Shown here piece after piece: positions 9,809 to 22,475 of a stretch of DNA of 64,000 bases; within the stretch, counting starts at the first letter, position 1, and each line of letters opens with the position of its first letter. The position numbers and the translations under genes were made by a program. The notes under the pieces were generated by a model, which did no database searches, was not told the DNA's origin, and was given only the letters and a program-made list of their open reading frames with translations. The stretch comes from Megalopta genalis (lineage: Eukaryota > Arthropoda > Insecta > Hymenoptera > Halictidae): assembly GCF_051020955.1 (NCBI RefSeq), contig NC_135016.1, positions 30,639,131 through 30,703,130 of the forward strand, read 5' to 3'.

Positions 9809-12800
9809 ATCTACCGTATGTATTTCATTATTTCCGAACCCGAACAATTCGGAGAAACGTTCGCGCCGGCTCTACACGGCGCGACGATTTGTGTAATAGA
9901 CGAACGAATGCAATTATTTAGGTCACGCTGACATAAATATTCGTCGTGTCGGCCGAATACGAGGTCCGCTCTCGCATCTATGGTTGGTGTGCGGGATAGT
10001 TCCGCTCGAATACCAGCGAACGGTGTACGAATGCTTCGGGTCTAACGTTCTACGTGTCGTTAGCACATTCCGCTTAATCTTTTGTAACGTTACACGCATA
10101 TAGACCCATACCGACAAATATTTTCGTTCGCCGATAACGCTCGCGACTTTACGATTCGTGTGTAACCAATACTTCGTTGCCAGTAACTAATCCGGAAACT
10201 TTTTTCTGTCCCGGATAGGATAGATGTACCACTCGTCGTCAATTTAACGATTTATACGAACCACGACGCCGATATTCGCAACGTCTTGTATCACATAAGA
10301 AATGTGCCAGTTTTAACAGATCATTTGATACCTTTAGTTTTGATTTAGAACAGAAAAATAATAAAGTACGCATTTTACAACGTTTGCCGCCTTTTCGCTT
10401 TTCCACGTTATACTTTGTGTTTCTTTCATTCCGCGCATTTTCCTTTTCTTTCAATTTTCTTCTTTTCGCTTCTAATTTATTTTTCTTCGTCTCTTCCGCT
10501 TTCTCCTGTTTTATCCTTTTCGCTATTCATTTGCTTCGCATTCCATGATCTTTGTCTACTAATTTCTTTTCTTCCTTTTTCATGTTATATTTATGTTGTA
10601 TGCTATGTTATATATAATATATTTACTAGTTTTGCTGATCGCTAGGAACTTAGCCAACTTCGGAGAGGTTCCACGTTATACCCTATAACATTGACTTTCT
10701 ACTAATATTAAATTCGTTTTATAAAACTGATCTCATCGACTAACCGAAGTGGCGTCCGAATTTAACGCGAGGAAAGATTTTTTACAATAATATTAACGAG
10801 AAGAGATTCTCGAACGAAAATTAATTTTCTTGGCGAATAAGCGTGTGTTTATGAAACACTTCACCTTCATCTGAATCAAGACATTAGTTCAGATAGAGCT
10901 GTTCCAGCGATTAGATGTCCAGTCCGATAAAATTCGTCTTCGATTTATCGTATCTGACTTCGGGCAACGTATGCAGCTACTCGAGCGAGTGAATAAGTAC
11001 GGCGTTGAGAATTGTACAATTTCGTATCGATAGCACTAATTTGTTATCTTGTCTTCGCTATAGTCGAAAATATCTGAAATTGATTTACGAAAGATTTATG
11101 AAAGTTCACTGATATTTATTAACAGAGGAGGAAATCTTTTAACAACTTTTGGATAACTTTTATCAATTATTAAACTGCAGATCTATGGGCAAACTGAAAA
11201 TGTTCTGCATTAATTGCAAGATACTAGAACTCAACAAAAATTGATTTCTTCCTCTAATCATTTTATGTTGGCGACGATATATCTTTTAATTTTTCTACCG
11301 TTTTATACTTCGTGTACTCGTTCCTGTCATGAATGCATAAAATTTACATCTATTCATGATACGAACCTTGGAAGTTTTATGTTCACTTTTACAAATTTTG
11401 CAGACACTAAAATTACTTTATCAAATCCCTTAGAATTTAGCCAACAAATCGTAATGCTTTTAATTTCAAGTTTCCATATTCGTGAATGATTTCCACCGTT
11501 TCGCTATGCTAACTTACTATAACATTCTTCAAATTAATTTTTTCCATTTTGTCAATTGTGCTTATGTTGAATAAACTATTAAAAGATGCAAGTTCTCTAT
11601 AAATACTTAATGCGCAAAGTGAGAGCAATACGATATGACATGAAGACACCAGCTCGAGAGAAATGTATTCATTTCGGTGTTGAAGTTAAAATACCTTCGA
11701 ACGCAGTTTTTCAGGACGATTGTCGCCATATTGGTAACACCCGATTTACGTATCTAGTCCCTAAAATTATGAACAAACAATCTATAATGGTACAACTGTT
11801 TCGAATTTTCCAGTTTTATATTCTATCGATCTAGTTTTCTCAGAAGGATACTGGGAATTCTTTCCGAAAACTTTCATTCGCAGATTTCGGAGCACAGAAT
11901 TTGCTGCTTATATTAACAGCGGAATGCTCGCGAGTTCTAGCAATAGTTTCTCCGATAGAAATCACGGGACTCTTTCGAAACGTCGTTAGACGCATTGTAA
12001 GATCTTTAAGAGCGCGAGCATACTCCGACTGTCTTCGTTCGAAATTTACTTAATGCCCAGGATGGGCGGGCACTTCCGCGACCGACGGTAAATATTTAAA
12101 TTCGGTGACACCCATATTCGGACCAATATAAAATTCCTCCACGCCTGCAAGTACATAGTGTACATACAAGCGGTCCCACGTGTGCACACGGAGTTCGTCA
12201 CGGTGCGCGTACCACGTGTCAATAGGGTCGGGCAGTATGCATCGCGTGATACGGCCGAGGAAGACCGTGAAAAAGACTGTTAGATCTAACTGTAACCCGG
12301 GCCTACTTTCGGCTTCCTTTGGGCTTTCGAACGACTACACACGTCCAACCGCGCATATACGTATGTAGACACAGCGATGATCATAGGAATGTGAGAAGGT
12401 GAACTTCTTTTTGTTCTCGTGCACTTTCTGAACGATTGATGCACTAACGTTGTTCGATCGGTGGTTAGCCGCTGCGACCTCTTTCTGTCGTAAAAAGTGG
12501 ACGATGACGAGTATGCTATTATGCGGTTAAAAAAAATGAGGGTGACCTTGAGGAGCACATATCACAATCTCGATATGTAATTTAATGACAAATTGGAACT
12601 TTAAAAGGAAGTTGCGTCTACTACGAAATGTGAAGTGAAAGTTGAATATTGCGATGCATACATTGCGTTGCTACAAATGGCAATAATTAATTTAAAACAG
12701 CGAAAACCGTCGACATCGGGTGCAAATCTCGCTTGAAACGCTATAAAATACTTAAAAATCAGTATTTTTGGATGATTCGAAAACCGAAATCACTGGCTTA

Positions 12801-12845
12801 CTTTTTTTTTATCGAATACTACAAAGACAATCCAAGTCAAACATC
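9809..12845. other. Non-coding stretch, no gene recognised
   Basis: It includes a pyrimidine-rich patch on the plus strand at 10,430-10,590. Scattered open frames (for example 11,214-11,489) have no recognisable domain. Confidence 0.4.
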
Positions 12846-13173
12846 TTAACACTATGCCGTCCGCAGATCTTAGGTATGATTCTTTCGTTTGACGCCGGCA
12901 TAATAGCTTGGAAATTTTAGATTTAAAAAAAAATCTCGAAGATGGTGGTAATATAAATTCCTAAAATTAAGATATCTCATCCAAGAATCTTCGTATTTAA
13001 TTCTTAGTTAAACAAGCACAATGCTATAGTTAGTTTGCTGCCTTTTAACACCCTAGGAATATAGTTCAAATGTTATTTGTTTTTTTAAAATGGCACCAAA
13101 GTGATACCACCGGCATACAACAGATAGTTTTTGCATGGCACCAGCGTGGTGATACCGGACGGCTTAATGTTAA
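12846..13173 (+). mobile_element. TTAA-bounded MITE, unoccupied copy
   Basis: A 328-bp unit from TTAACACTATGCCGTCCG to the inverse ending CGGACGGCTTAATGTTAA. It has no coding capacity. The copy at 24,971-26,256 is the same element with a 958-bp insertion at the internal TTAA that corresponds to about 12,967 here. Removing that insertion also gives 328 bp. Confidence 0.92.
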
Positions 13174-14726
13174 AACGAGAATAAATACAAAAACAGCAAG
13201 AAAAAAGCTAAAGGTTCCGATGAAAGGTTTTTAAAAAAATTTTCTTCGCGTGAAATTAAAATAGATTTAGAAACCCGACAAATCGGTGTGTAATTTTAAA
13301 GTTTCAAAGTTAGCTGTAGCAGGTTAAGATAAAGGATCTGAAATCGATCGATGATCGAGCGTCCAAGAGATCGAGAAGACCGAGGTCTTTCTCGGTATCG
13401 GAAACTTTCTACCCGAACGCAAGTGCACGCGTTGCTCAACCACGGTCCTCTATTCCCTGCCCCCTCTGGCCTCCCTAACCCAGGCCCAAGTACCAACGTC
13501 CTTGAACCCTTCCCATCAACCGACCTTCCTTTCAGATTCTCACCCTCCACCTTTTTCGAAAAGAAAGAGCACTCACTCGAAGCGACAAAGCATCAAGTTA
13601 CCGCTCTCCCCGTATCACGGCTTTCGGTCGACTTTCGCCTCGGAGACCGGCGAAATTATCGGCCTTCGCCGGTATTCCGAGGGAGAGACCCGCGACTTTT
13701 CCTTTCCCTTCGAAAACGGAGCCGAGATGAGCCCCGGACGTTGGGCAGTTTTCATGAAATCGGGACACGCGCGTGTCCTCCGCCGAGAGAAAGCGCGTTA
13801 GAGGACTCGAATCGCGGACAGGGGGCAGCGGGGCACGGGAATAGAACGGGATGGGGACGCGTTGCCCGCGCGAACAGAAATTCATATCGCATCGTAGAAA
13901 CTACAGCGTCGAGCAGTAATTATGCAAACTTTGGCCACGGTCACCGTTAAAAATTCGCTCGATTTCAGAAAGAGAGCGAAACAATCGATCTTGAACGACT
14001 CCTGGGACGATCGAATGTTGAACGTTACAGTTTAAAAAAAACTAAAGGTAACCATTTTGATAAAAATATGCTCCTCGGTGTGCCGAACAACTTTCGTGCG
14101 AAACATTTTACAAGGAAATGTTAAGGTGAAAGCGTTGAATGACTATTTGTGTATAACCGAATTGAGTACCGTTTCATGTATCGGATGTTTAGCATTAGAA
14201 CTACTAGAAAGCGTCGATAATGATAATAGAAATTTGCATAAATACATAGCGGTGATTTTAATACGAAAACACGAGTCAGCCATTTCGACTGTTTGGTCCA
14301 TCTAGTGTTAATAAGAAGAAAAAAGACGACACTGTAACGCGAAGAATATCGCCTCGGAAGTGTCGTTTTCTCTCGGGACCTAGCGAGGGTTATCGCGAAT
14401 CGCTCGGTGGACTTTAGATGCCAAATACTCGAGCTAATGCACAGTGGAACGAATTCCTGAGATCGTGGTACGAACTCGGACAGTTGATGGTATGTGTGAA
14501 CATAAACTCAATATTAGAATTCTTCGTTGGTCGAAACACGTTTCACATGAAATCAGCGCAATTTAAGGCGATCGATGCGCAAACAATTTACTGTACAAAT
14601 CGATGAAAATCGAAATCTGATACTCGAGCCAACGATAAGCAACTGTTCTATTATATAAAAAATACAAATCTTCAAACATCCAATATTTATCCAAAGTCTT
14701 GGCTTCTGTCGATGACATTCGAGTAT
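13174..14726. other. Non-coding stretch with a CpG-dense patch
   Basis: CpG-dense DNA at about 13,340-13,960 supports long open frames on both strands at once, which is expected of GC-rich non-coding sequence. No protein family is recognisable. It could be an unrecognised non-coding exon or regulatory region. Confidence 0.35.
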
Positions 14727-14940
14727 AGTAATGTTTCTCTAATTGACGCTCAGATTGTCCACAAAAATGGACAATTTTGGAAAAGGAGATACGATTGTTC
14801 GAACCTTGTCCCTCGTTTTTTATGGTTATCGATTGTCAACAACTATAAAAACGAGTTGCAAGGCTCGAATAATCGTATCTCCTCTTCCCAAATTGTCCAT
14901 TTTTCTGCACAATCCGAGCGTCAGTAAGGGAGACATTACT
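14727..14940. mobile_element. 214-bp fully palindromic MITE
   Basis: The outer ends AGTAATGT and ACATTACT start two arms of about 100 bp that are near-perfect reverse complements right up to a loop of about 14 bases around 14,828-14,842. Recognisable paired blocks are GACGCTC, ATGGACAAT, GGAGATACGATT and CTCGTTTTT. A related fragment lies at 3227-3290. Confidence 0.85.
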
Positions 14941-15757
14941 GTACACCAAGAAATATCTCCTCCGCGACACGTCTCCCAACCGTGATCTCAAAATCTCAGC
15001 CGAATCTCTCAAAACCGTCTCTCTAAGCATCACGATGACCAAGCAAAACTATTTTCGCCTGGAGCAACGAATGCATGGACATCTATGTATCTCGTAATAG
15101 ACGATGAATTACGGTAACATCGTTCCCAACAAGTGGACATCCGATTCTATCGCTGCGGATCACCTGTAATACCGTTAGAAAGGTCTTGGTATGTCGAGAT
15201 GAGCTAGCTCGCTGATGAATCGGTTGCGCAGAATGGCAGCGATAGTGATAGTCGATCGATTCAATCGTTAACAACTTTCTCCGCTGCAGTTAACGGAACG
15301 CTAACACCGTTCTCCGAATCGAACTGACACGGATATCTCCTGGAATAGTCTCGTTCATTGGCTCGGTATGGTTTGTGCTAACTATAAGAATACCGAGAAA
15401 ACTCCTCTGCACTCGGAAGAGTCAAAAAAGTTATCGAATGTCTTAGCAGAATGATCGATTCACTCATTAAGCGTCGCAGTGAAATGAGAAAATTGGGACA
15501 TTTACTTTCGAAAGTATTTAACTACTTAGAATAATCGTAGTTTAGGCACTCCATACTATTCTGCGATTTTTAGTTTATTCGTTATTGTACAGTTATGCGT
15601 GATCGGTGAGTCTATAAAAGTCCAAGAATTCTTTTGCACCTTTTTCAACAGAAAGATAAAGGTTTTCTGTTAACTAATTTTTTATCTTCATTTTGTAATT
15701 CGATCGATACAATTTTTATAATTTGATCTTTCAATTACGACATATATATAAGAAAAG
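14941..15757. other. Non-coding stretch, no feature recognised
   Basis: Moderate base composition, with short antisense open frames only. Confidence 0.35.
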
Positions 15758-15788
15758 AAAGACAATATATATTTGTGAAATTTATTAT

Positions 15789-15852
<64 letters not shown>

Positions 15853-15880
15853 ATAATAAATTTCACAAATATATATTGTC

Positions 15881-15883
<3 letters not shown>
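15758..15883. repeat. Perfect 33-bp inverted repeat around (AT)30
   Basis: Positions 15,758-15,790 (AAAGACAATATATATTTGTG...) are the exact reverse complement of 15,851-15,883. The 60 bp between them are pure AT dinucleotides, so the whole 126 bp is one uninterrupted palindrome. Confidence 0.97.

Positions 15884-15886
<3 letters not shown>

Positions 15887-15931
<45 letters not shown>
15887..15931. repeat. AT dinucleotide microsatellite
   Basis: A second run of alternating T and A directly after the palindrome. Confidence 0.9.
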
Positions 15932-15934
<3 letters not shown>

Positions 15935-18134
15935 AATTAAAAATTTATAATTTCACAAATTTCTGAGCAAAACGTAGCGTAATAATTATTTATCCACAGG
16001 TTTCTCTGTAGGTTCTTGTAAGCAATCAAAAATTGTATACATAAAAGTCGCATTATTTCGTTGCTTGGAATTTATTGAGTTCCAAATCGACGATATAATT
16101 TATTGACTTGGTCGCAGCTTCGATCATGGTTTCGCTCTCGCCGAGTCCATAAAGCTGAACGTCTGAATGACCCAAAATCATGCCGACGAGAATATATCTA
16201 CGATAGCATTCATACATTCGATAATAAGAACTCGGTAACCGCTGCGTCGATGCAGCGTACGATGTCAGTGGGTCAAAATTTTCGAGCGATTACGCTGCTT
16301 TGCCTCGACTGCCAGTTCCTTCTCATCTTGTTGATTGCGAGTTCCTCGCCTCGACAAACACTCGAAAAACAGAAAGTCTAAAAACGGAGTCTCTCGGGAG
16401 TTGCACATTCTTATTTATTCAGCACGTCCGATAAAGGAACAAATATCTGGCACCACGTGTTGGTGTATAGTTGCCGTTATCAGCGTCGCTGATAAATCCT
16501 ACCGAAATTTTATTGACGCTGTAATCGCGAATTCTCGGTAACGTCGCTCGGCCGTCCGTAGTATTGCAAACTTTGCCACGATCAACATCGAGAATGCGTT
16601 CGATTTTGGAAAAACATAGTGCCATCGATTCTCGTGGACCAAATGGGGGCGATTAGAATCAGAAAAGTAGGCGACTCGTTGTTGTTCGATATTGTCTAGA
16701 ATAATTTTTTTAGATACAGTGGTGTGAACGATTATAGACTCAAAAGTAACTCTTACATTTTTCGTGATATCTGAACAAAAGTTTAACAAAATATCGTATT
16801 TGAATATTTCTATATTAGAAATAATATTGGGATTAAAATTATTCGCAGCACTGTAGGTGGCCACCTTTAGCTGAGACATCTATACGTTTAAGAAAAACTC
16901 AACAAAATATTATAACATATTTATATACCTACTTCTTTATTAAAGATAATTCGGTAACAATGTATAAGTTATTTTAAGTTTATAATTATGCATACTACTC
17001 TATTTATTGACATTGTCAATTTTAAGATGTTTCTTCAAGGATTCAACTACTTGGCGAAGGAGACATCGTTTTTTGGTTTGCATGATAATTGTCATTTAGG
17101 ACCATAAAAAGCGAAAAAGTGATACCAATTTGTGAACCAATATCCGTTGAGATGGCTAACGCGTGAAGCTAAGAAATCATTTTCATGGAAACGTAAAGAA
17201 ACGTTGTCATCGATGCGTTGCACAATTTGAGAAAACACCTCAAATTCGCGATTCGTCCTGTTTCTAGTATCGTCGTGTCAATAGATCATTAAAAACTTCC
17301 TTTTCTGTAACTATAGATTGGCGATTGAAAATGATTTCGAATTCCAAATAATAAAGACTCTCGCAACTGCGACGGTATTTTACTGTTCCTAGTTACAACC
17401 AATCTTTATATTATAAATTCGTGCGATTTACCGTGTTAACGATCGAAGAAACGATATTCAAAATCGGAGTAACTGTATTACGTACACGATGGCAATCGTT
17501 TGAACACTCGAAACAATGATTAAGATGTACCAGTGTTGAATTTGAATTACTTAATGAAATAAGCAGATATTCGAGCACTTATTTAATCAAACCAATGTGA
17601 TAATGAAACTCTCGAAGACTATTTTTAGGTTGTAAATATTTATGCAAAGCGTTGTATTTATTATTTTCTACAAAAATGAGCCGATCGGCAAACCGTCCAC
17701 ACAGCGTTTGACAAAAATATACTTCTAAAATGGAATATTAGAAACCTTTCTGTAATTTGTTCAGTCTCGATTAATAATCACTAGATCGTGGACTTTTATG
17801 CAAACTAAACATTGTCACTTTAACGATATAACAGTGTTCTTAAATTGTCTTAATATTTTTACAGCTTTGTATTCGACCTGTTCATTCTCGTTGTAATTAC
17901 ATAAAATCCGCAGTCCAACGATCACAGTACCAGTATACTAACTTCTTCCAATATTCGCTTGTAGTACTTATAAGACACTCGAATGGCGCGTGGTCGCAGT
18001 TTCAGGAGACACCAGAATCGAGGCAGACAACGAAGCACGAAAACATAATCAACAGTTTCGTGCGCGGCAGAGTCGCCGGTCCCACTTAATTAAGCTGCTT
18101 CGAATTCACGGTTCAATGTCACGAACTCTCCGCA
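15932..18134. other. Non-coding stretch with two copies of a dispersed motif
   Basis: No gene recognised. It contains the motif related to TAGACTGCGGATTTTTATGC at 17,781-17,803 (plus) and 17,899-17,925 (minus). Confidence 0.4.
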
Positions 18135-18960
18135 TTGCTTAACAAGAATGGAGAAACCCGGTCACCAGATGCTTGCGCGTCCCGATGCGTTATCGATGCA
18201 GGTAATCAACCGTCCGAGGAACGGCATCGGCCAAACCGATCCAGACCGAAACGGGGTCCCGATGGAGAAATATACGGCGTGACGGGCACATGCTGGGCTC
18301 GTTGCACCGGGCACGGTCGATGCATTATGAATGAAGATGCACATCCACGTGATATTTTTAGACCGGAAGTGGCACGGTTACGCGGCACGCGGACGACTCG
18401 CGATAAACGCGACATCGATCGCGATTATACCTATCGCGTTTATCTTCTCACCGTAAACAAGCATCGTCGTTTTCGTTTGCAATAAATCGAGCCATCGGAG
18501 GCGTTCGAACCTCGCGAATACTACACGGATTCTTACAGCGAAGAGATCGATCGCGACGCGAACGACACGCGACGCGGATGCACCGGACGCGTTGCACCGA
18601 ACGCGTTGCACCGCGGCTCGCCACGGACTGCGGTTTCTCGCGGCGGATCCGCGAGATTGTTGCACTCGCAACAAGTCGGGGGAAATCGCGCGCGCCGGCC
18701 TCGTGTTCGCTCGTGTATTCGCTCGTCCGTGCACCGTGCACAAGCGTCTCCGCACTTACACACGAACGGGTCCCGATGTGCAAACCCGAGATTCGCATGC
18801 ACGCCGACTGACTCTGCGCGAGCCGGGTCTCGCGAGTCGCGCGATTGGACGAAACGGGGGTAGGGGCGGGCCGATCCACCGACGCCTGCAGCTCGCCTGC
18901 AACTCGGACACGTGCACCGCGCTGCGACTGCACCCGCCGACACCCCCCAGGTGAGCAATT
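18135..18960. other. CpG-dense island inside the presumed BTB-gene intron
   Basis: The stretch is strikingly rich in CpG and keeps open frames on nearly all phases of both strands, the signature of GC-rich non-coding DNA. A plus-strand CAG|GTGAGC donor-like site sits at 18,950/18,951. An alternative promoter with a non-coding exon, on either strand, would fit, but nothing in the sequence settles it. Confidence 0.35.
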
Positions 18961-20322
18961 CAGGCGCAAGGAGTGATGGCGCTGCTTTGGTCAGACATGG
19001 AGAACGCGGCTACCAGTGACTTCGATGCTTTCGGAACGGGATTTCACCCCGTCGCGCGTGTCTCTTCGAACGTCTCATCGGCTAATCGCACGGTGTTCAT
19101 TATGTTCTTCGTTATTCGAATGCTTGCGCACTTATTGGAAACCATTTCGATGCAAACGATTAAATGATTTCTACTCTTTTAGGATTCGATTGCCGAAGTC
19201 GCGGGCAAACTATAAAACAACTCAAAAATATTCAGTTTCTTTTCAAATATAGACAAATTTAATAGCGTTAAAATTATTTTTCTATCCACGATAAACGACC
19301 GTTATGAAACACCGACGAACCAATGTTTTGCTGCTTTTTATTTCGGAGGAAACATAATCTGTCCTAAAAGAATACATTGTTTCTCAATACGATTTCGAAC
19401 ATGGCACAGTTCATTTATCGTTATATCAGCTTCTATGTATAAAAGCTGAACGTTTTTGGGTGGTTTTACAGTTACGAGACGCGGCGTAGTTTCGGGATAA
19501 TCTCGGTATAGCTAAAAATATCATCCGCTAGACATTGAGGTGGAATTTCGTACAATTTTCATGTCTCTTCGAAAAGTTGATAACTAGACTGCGGATTTTA
19601 TGCGTACAAAATGGTTAAATCAAATGCAAAATAGCAAAAACATTTTAACAATTTGATAATATTATTTTATTATTGTCAACTCGTTATATTCATCAAGAAT
19701 TGAAATAAGTGTCTATGTAGTTTCTGCGTCTTGAAATTTTAACGAAGACAATTTTTATTGTTACTCCCGCGATAACTCTGCTATAACACACTGTTTTTCG
19801 AACCGACAAATATTATATTATAGGATCTGTGCAAAAATCCTTATTCTTTCGTGTTCTCTCCAGTGTTTAGCTTGATTTTGCTAAAATAAAATATTCTTTT
19901 AACTGGCAGATTCGAAATATAGACAACCGCATAATTTAAGACTACGGTATTCCAATAAAGTTAGCCGGTAGGCTAGCGTGCTACCGCAGGTTTAAAACCG
20001 TTTACAAACAAAGCTATCCTTAACACGTTATCAAACTCTACGTCGTCCTTGCATAAACATCCACGGCCAGTCGTGCGCGTAACTCGCAAACGCAGCATTC
20101 GTTCGATACAATTCCGAGAGAGACTGAAAAGAAACTCCTTGGTTGTCAGTGGTATAATCGACTCGATATCGCGCGCGTGTGCCGCTTATCGGCTCGCGAA
20201 CTGAATCGAAATGTCTCTCGGGAACGTGTATCGCGTGCGTATCGCGGCAACGAGCCATCGCGCGCACAGGTTAAATAAGCTAAACGAAGAAAGAAAGAAC
20301 GAAAACTGATGAAGAGACTTAC
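18961..20322 (-). other. Presumed start of the first coding intron of the BTB gene
   Basis: It lies just downstream (on the minus strand) of the donor at 20,322/20,321. No continuation of the BTB domain is encoded here. One dispersed-motif copy lies at 19,582-19,614. Confidence 0.5.
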
Positions 20323-20443
20323 CCTCGCAGAACAGGGTGACATCCGTCAGACTCTCGCTTTTGAACAAATTTGAGAACGCCGTTGCTAAGTTGCTGCCGA
20401 AACTATTCCATTTGAGACAGAACTGATGCTGATGAGAGTCCAT
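20323..20443 (-). CDS. chinmo: First coding exon of a chinmo-like BTB/POZ transcription factor (partial)
   Basis: Forty codons plus one base, from the ATG at 20,443-20,441 to a splice donor (GAGG|GTAAGT, last exon base 20,323). The peptide opens the BTB/POZ domain: FCLKWNSF at residues 8-15, SNLATAFSNLF at 17-27 and LTDVTLFCE at 32-40. This is the first helix and strand through which these nuclear proteins dimerise. FCLKWNS with SNLA..FSNLF is closer to what I recall of Chinmo than to lola, tramtrack, bric-a-brac, fruitless or pipsqueak, which begin with CLRWNN. Chinmo is a BTB-zinc finger regulator of temporal identity and stemness. The exon begins at an acceptor (TTTTCTGTACAG, exon base 20,550), giving a 107-nt 5' UTR piece. 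The 50 codons in frame upstream of this ATG look like GC-rich leader, so I prefer this start. The rest of the BTB domain and any zinc fingers are not in the window. BTB identity is near certain; the chinmo assignment is about 60%. Confidence 0.8.
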
Positions 20444-20550
20444 GATGCCACCCCTAGGCCCAACCCCGTGACCCTCGCCACCCCTGTCTCTGCCACCTTC
20501 GTGTAGGTGTTTTTCTTCCTGATCGCGCTCGTGCCCAACAGTTCGTCCAG
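20444..20550 (-). other. 5' UTR part of the BTB start exon
   Basis: It runs from the splice acceptor (pyrimidine-rich tract and CAG at 20,553-20,551) to the start codon. An acceptor here means at least one further 5' UTR exon lies at higher coordinates on the minus strand. Confidence 0.6.
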
Positions 20551-20599
20551 CTGTACAGAAAACATGTAATTCAGTCTCGCCGGCAGCCACCACCTTCGA

Positions 20600-22450
20600 T
20601 CGTCGATCGCCGTTCGTTCGACCAGCGTTCGTTCGTTTCGTAGCGGGCCGGCACCGGGTTCGCGACTAGGCCATCGATAACGGGCCCGTGTTCTCGAAAA
20701 CCGCGACAGATAAGCGGAGAAAACATCGGGCGGCCGTTATCGGGCCGCGGTTATTCGAAGATCGGCGATCAGAGTCGCCTAACCGTGGTGTCGGCCCGCT
20801 GGCAACGTGGAAACCTCTTTCCGAGCGTACTACCGGATGTCCGCGCGGTTCGCGATAAAACCGCCGAGGAAACACCTACCGAGGCCCAGGCCCGTATTAC
20901 CGTCCGTCCGATCGAGACTCAAGAAGAGAGGCAACAGCAGCACCGACGCGCCGGCCAGCACGTTTCATTCATAAGAGCCCCGCGAATGGTCCGCGAACAA
21001 CAAGACCCGCGCCAACGATCGCGACTGACCTCCCGGGATTCGACCAGGAACCCACTCGACCCGCGATCTTCGATCTCTCCGGGACGCAACTCACTGATAG
21101 ACGACGTGCTGTCTGCACCGGTCTCCCGTACACACGTCCACGCGGCACATGATCCTACGGGACCGATCCCAGCACTGTTCCCCGATGCGACAGACCGATC
21201 ACGGGACACCGAACCGAACGACAGGCAAGACAGTTTCCCGTGATTCCTTCCTGGTGTTTCGGGACACTGGCCGCGTGCACACTGGTGGCTCGAGTGTTCG
21301 TTTCACCCGACCGAATTCGAGTCACCGACTTGCATCGCGCATCGCCGCGGCGAGGAACGAATCACGCGTAACTGTCCGTCGTCGTTGGTCCCTCTCTTTC
21401 TCTCTCTCTCTCTCTCTCTCCCTCTTTCTCTGGCTCTCGCTCTCTCTCCCTCTGTCTCGTTGGTCACGGAACGGACCTCGACGTCGGTCTCTGTCGTGCA
21501 CGCGCGCGCCGGCCACCGAGAAACAGATATACACGCGCGGGAGGACCGTGCGTACGATCGCGAGGGAACCGGCCTGGCTGGAGAGAGAGAAGGAAGACTC
21601 GAAGACGTCGGCGTGGCCGTGTCGCGGAGGAACCGAAATGTGAATATGGGTCATCGGTGCCGATGCAAATGCGGTTAGAACGAAATAGTGTGAGTTCGGT
21701 GGTTTCGGGTGAGGAACCTGGTGGGTGGGGAGAGGCAGCGGCCGGGTCGGCTAGTACCGCGGGTTGGAGAAAGAGGGAAGAGGATCGTGTAGGTGGGAGA
21801 CGATTCGTGGAGGAGGGACCGCGAGGAGGAGGGAAATAAGATTCGACATTTTTCGGGCGAGGGTGGGGCAGGGATTGCTTAAGGCTAGAAGTTTAGTTCG
21901 CGTGGTTCTCCGTGCCCTCTCCTCTACCTTCCGATCTTCCCGCTACTCGCTATTTCTGTCCTCGTCCAATCGCTTCACGGTTGTGCTCTCGGATCTTCTT
22001 CTCTCTGTCATTCGCCCCCCCCCCTCCCGCCCCCACTCGCTTCCTCTCTATTTCCCTCGGCCTGTAGGATGCTCGGTCTCTTTCTACCCTCTCTTTTACG
22101 CTACCTTCTCCCACTCGCCCAATCGGTTCTTTCACGCTCTCGTACCCCCTCTAACGCTTCTAAGGTATCGCGCATCCCCGCCACTTTCTAATCTAACACG
22201 TGCCAGGGCCGAAATGCGGATACGTGGCGCCACTCGGCAAGAACGGTGCGCTACGTGGAAGGGATCTTTGTGTTGCACGGTCGCCTTCGTTACCGCTGGT
22301 AGCCCGCGCGATTACGTCACCGATGGTCGAAAGTTTAATCGCGGACTATGCAGGAGCGGGCCCGTTGATGATGCACCGTGGACGAATTTTCGGGTTCGCT
22401 CGCCGCGTGCTCTCTTCGGTTTGCTGTTGAATTCGGCTGGAGATTGTGCG
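20600..22450 (-). promoter_or_regulatory. CpG-dense region upstream of the BTB exon, candidate promoter or leader exons
   Basis: About 1.8 kb of GC- and CpG-dense DNA contains a (CT)n run at 21,390-21,425. It is open in many frames on both strands, including 230 codons at 21,764-22,456, with no recognisable domain. Its place directly upstream of the spliced BTB exon makes it the likeliest site of the non-coding first exon or exons and promoter. I could not identify a transcription start site or a donor. Confidence 0.4.
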
Positions 22451-22475
22451 AGGTGATAAACTAACGTTAGCGTAA

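Noticed and set aside
13351..13950. 199-codon plus-strand open frame as a gene
   Set aside because: The CpG-dense stretch is open in several frames on both strands; no domain, no conserved pattern and no splice context.
18448..18969. 173-codon minus-strand frame and its many overlaps as coding exons
   Set aside because: Nearly all frames are open at once, as expected of GC-rich non-coding DNA; it lacks the continuation of the BTB domain.
21764..22456. 230-codon plus-strand open frame as a gene
   Set aside because: Composition-driven in CpG-dense DNA upstream of the BTB exon; no recognisable domain.
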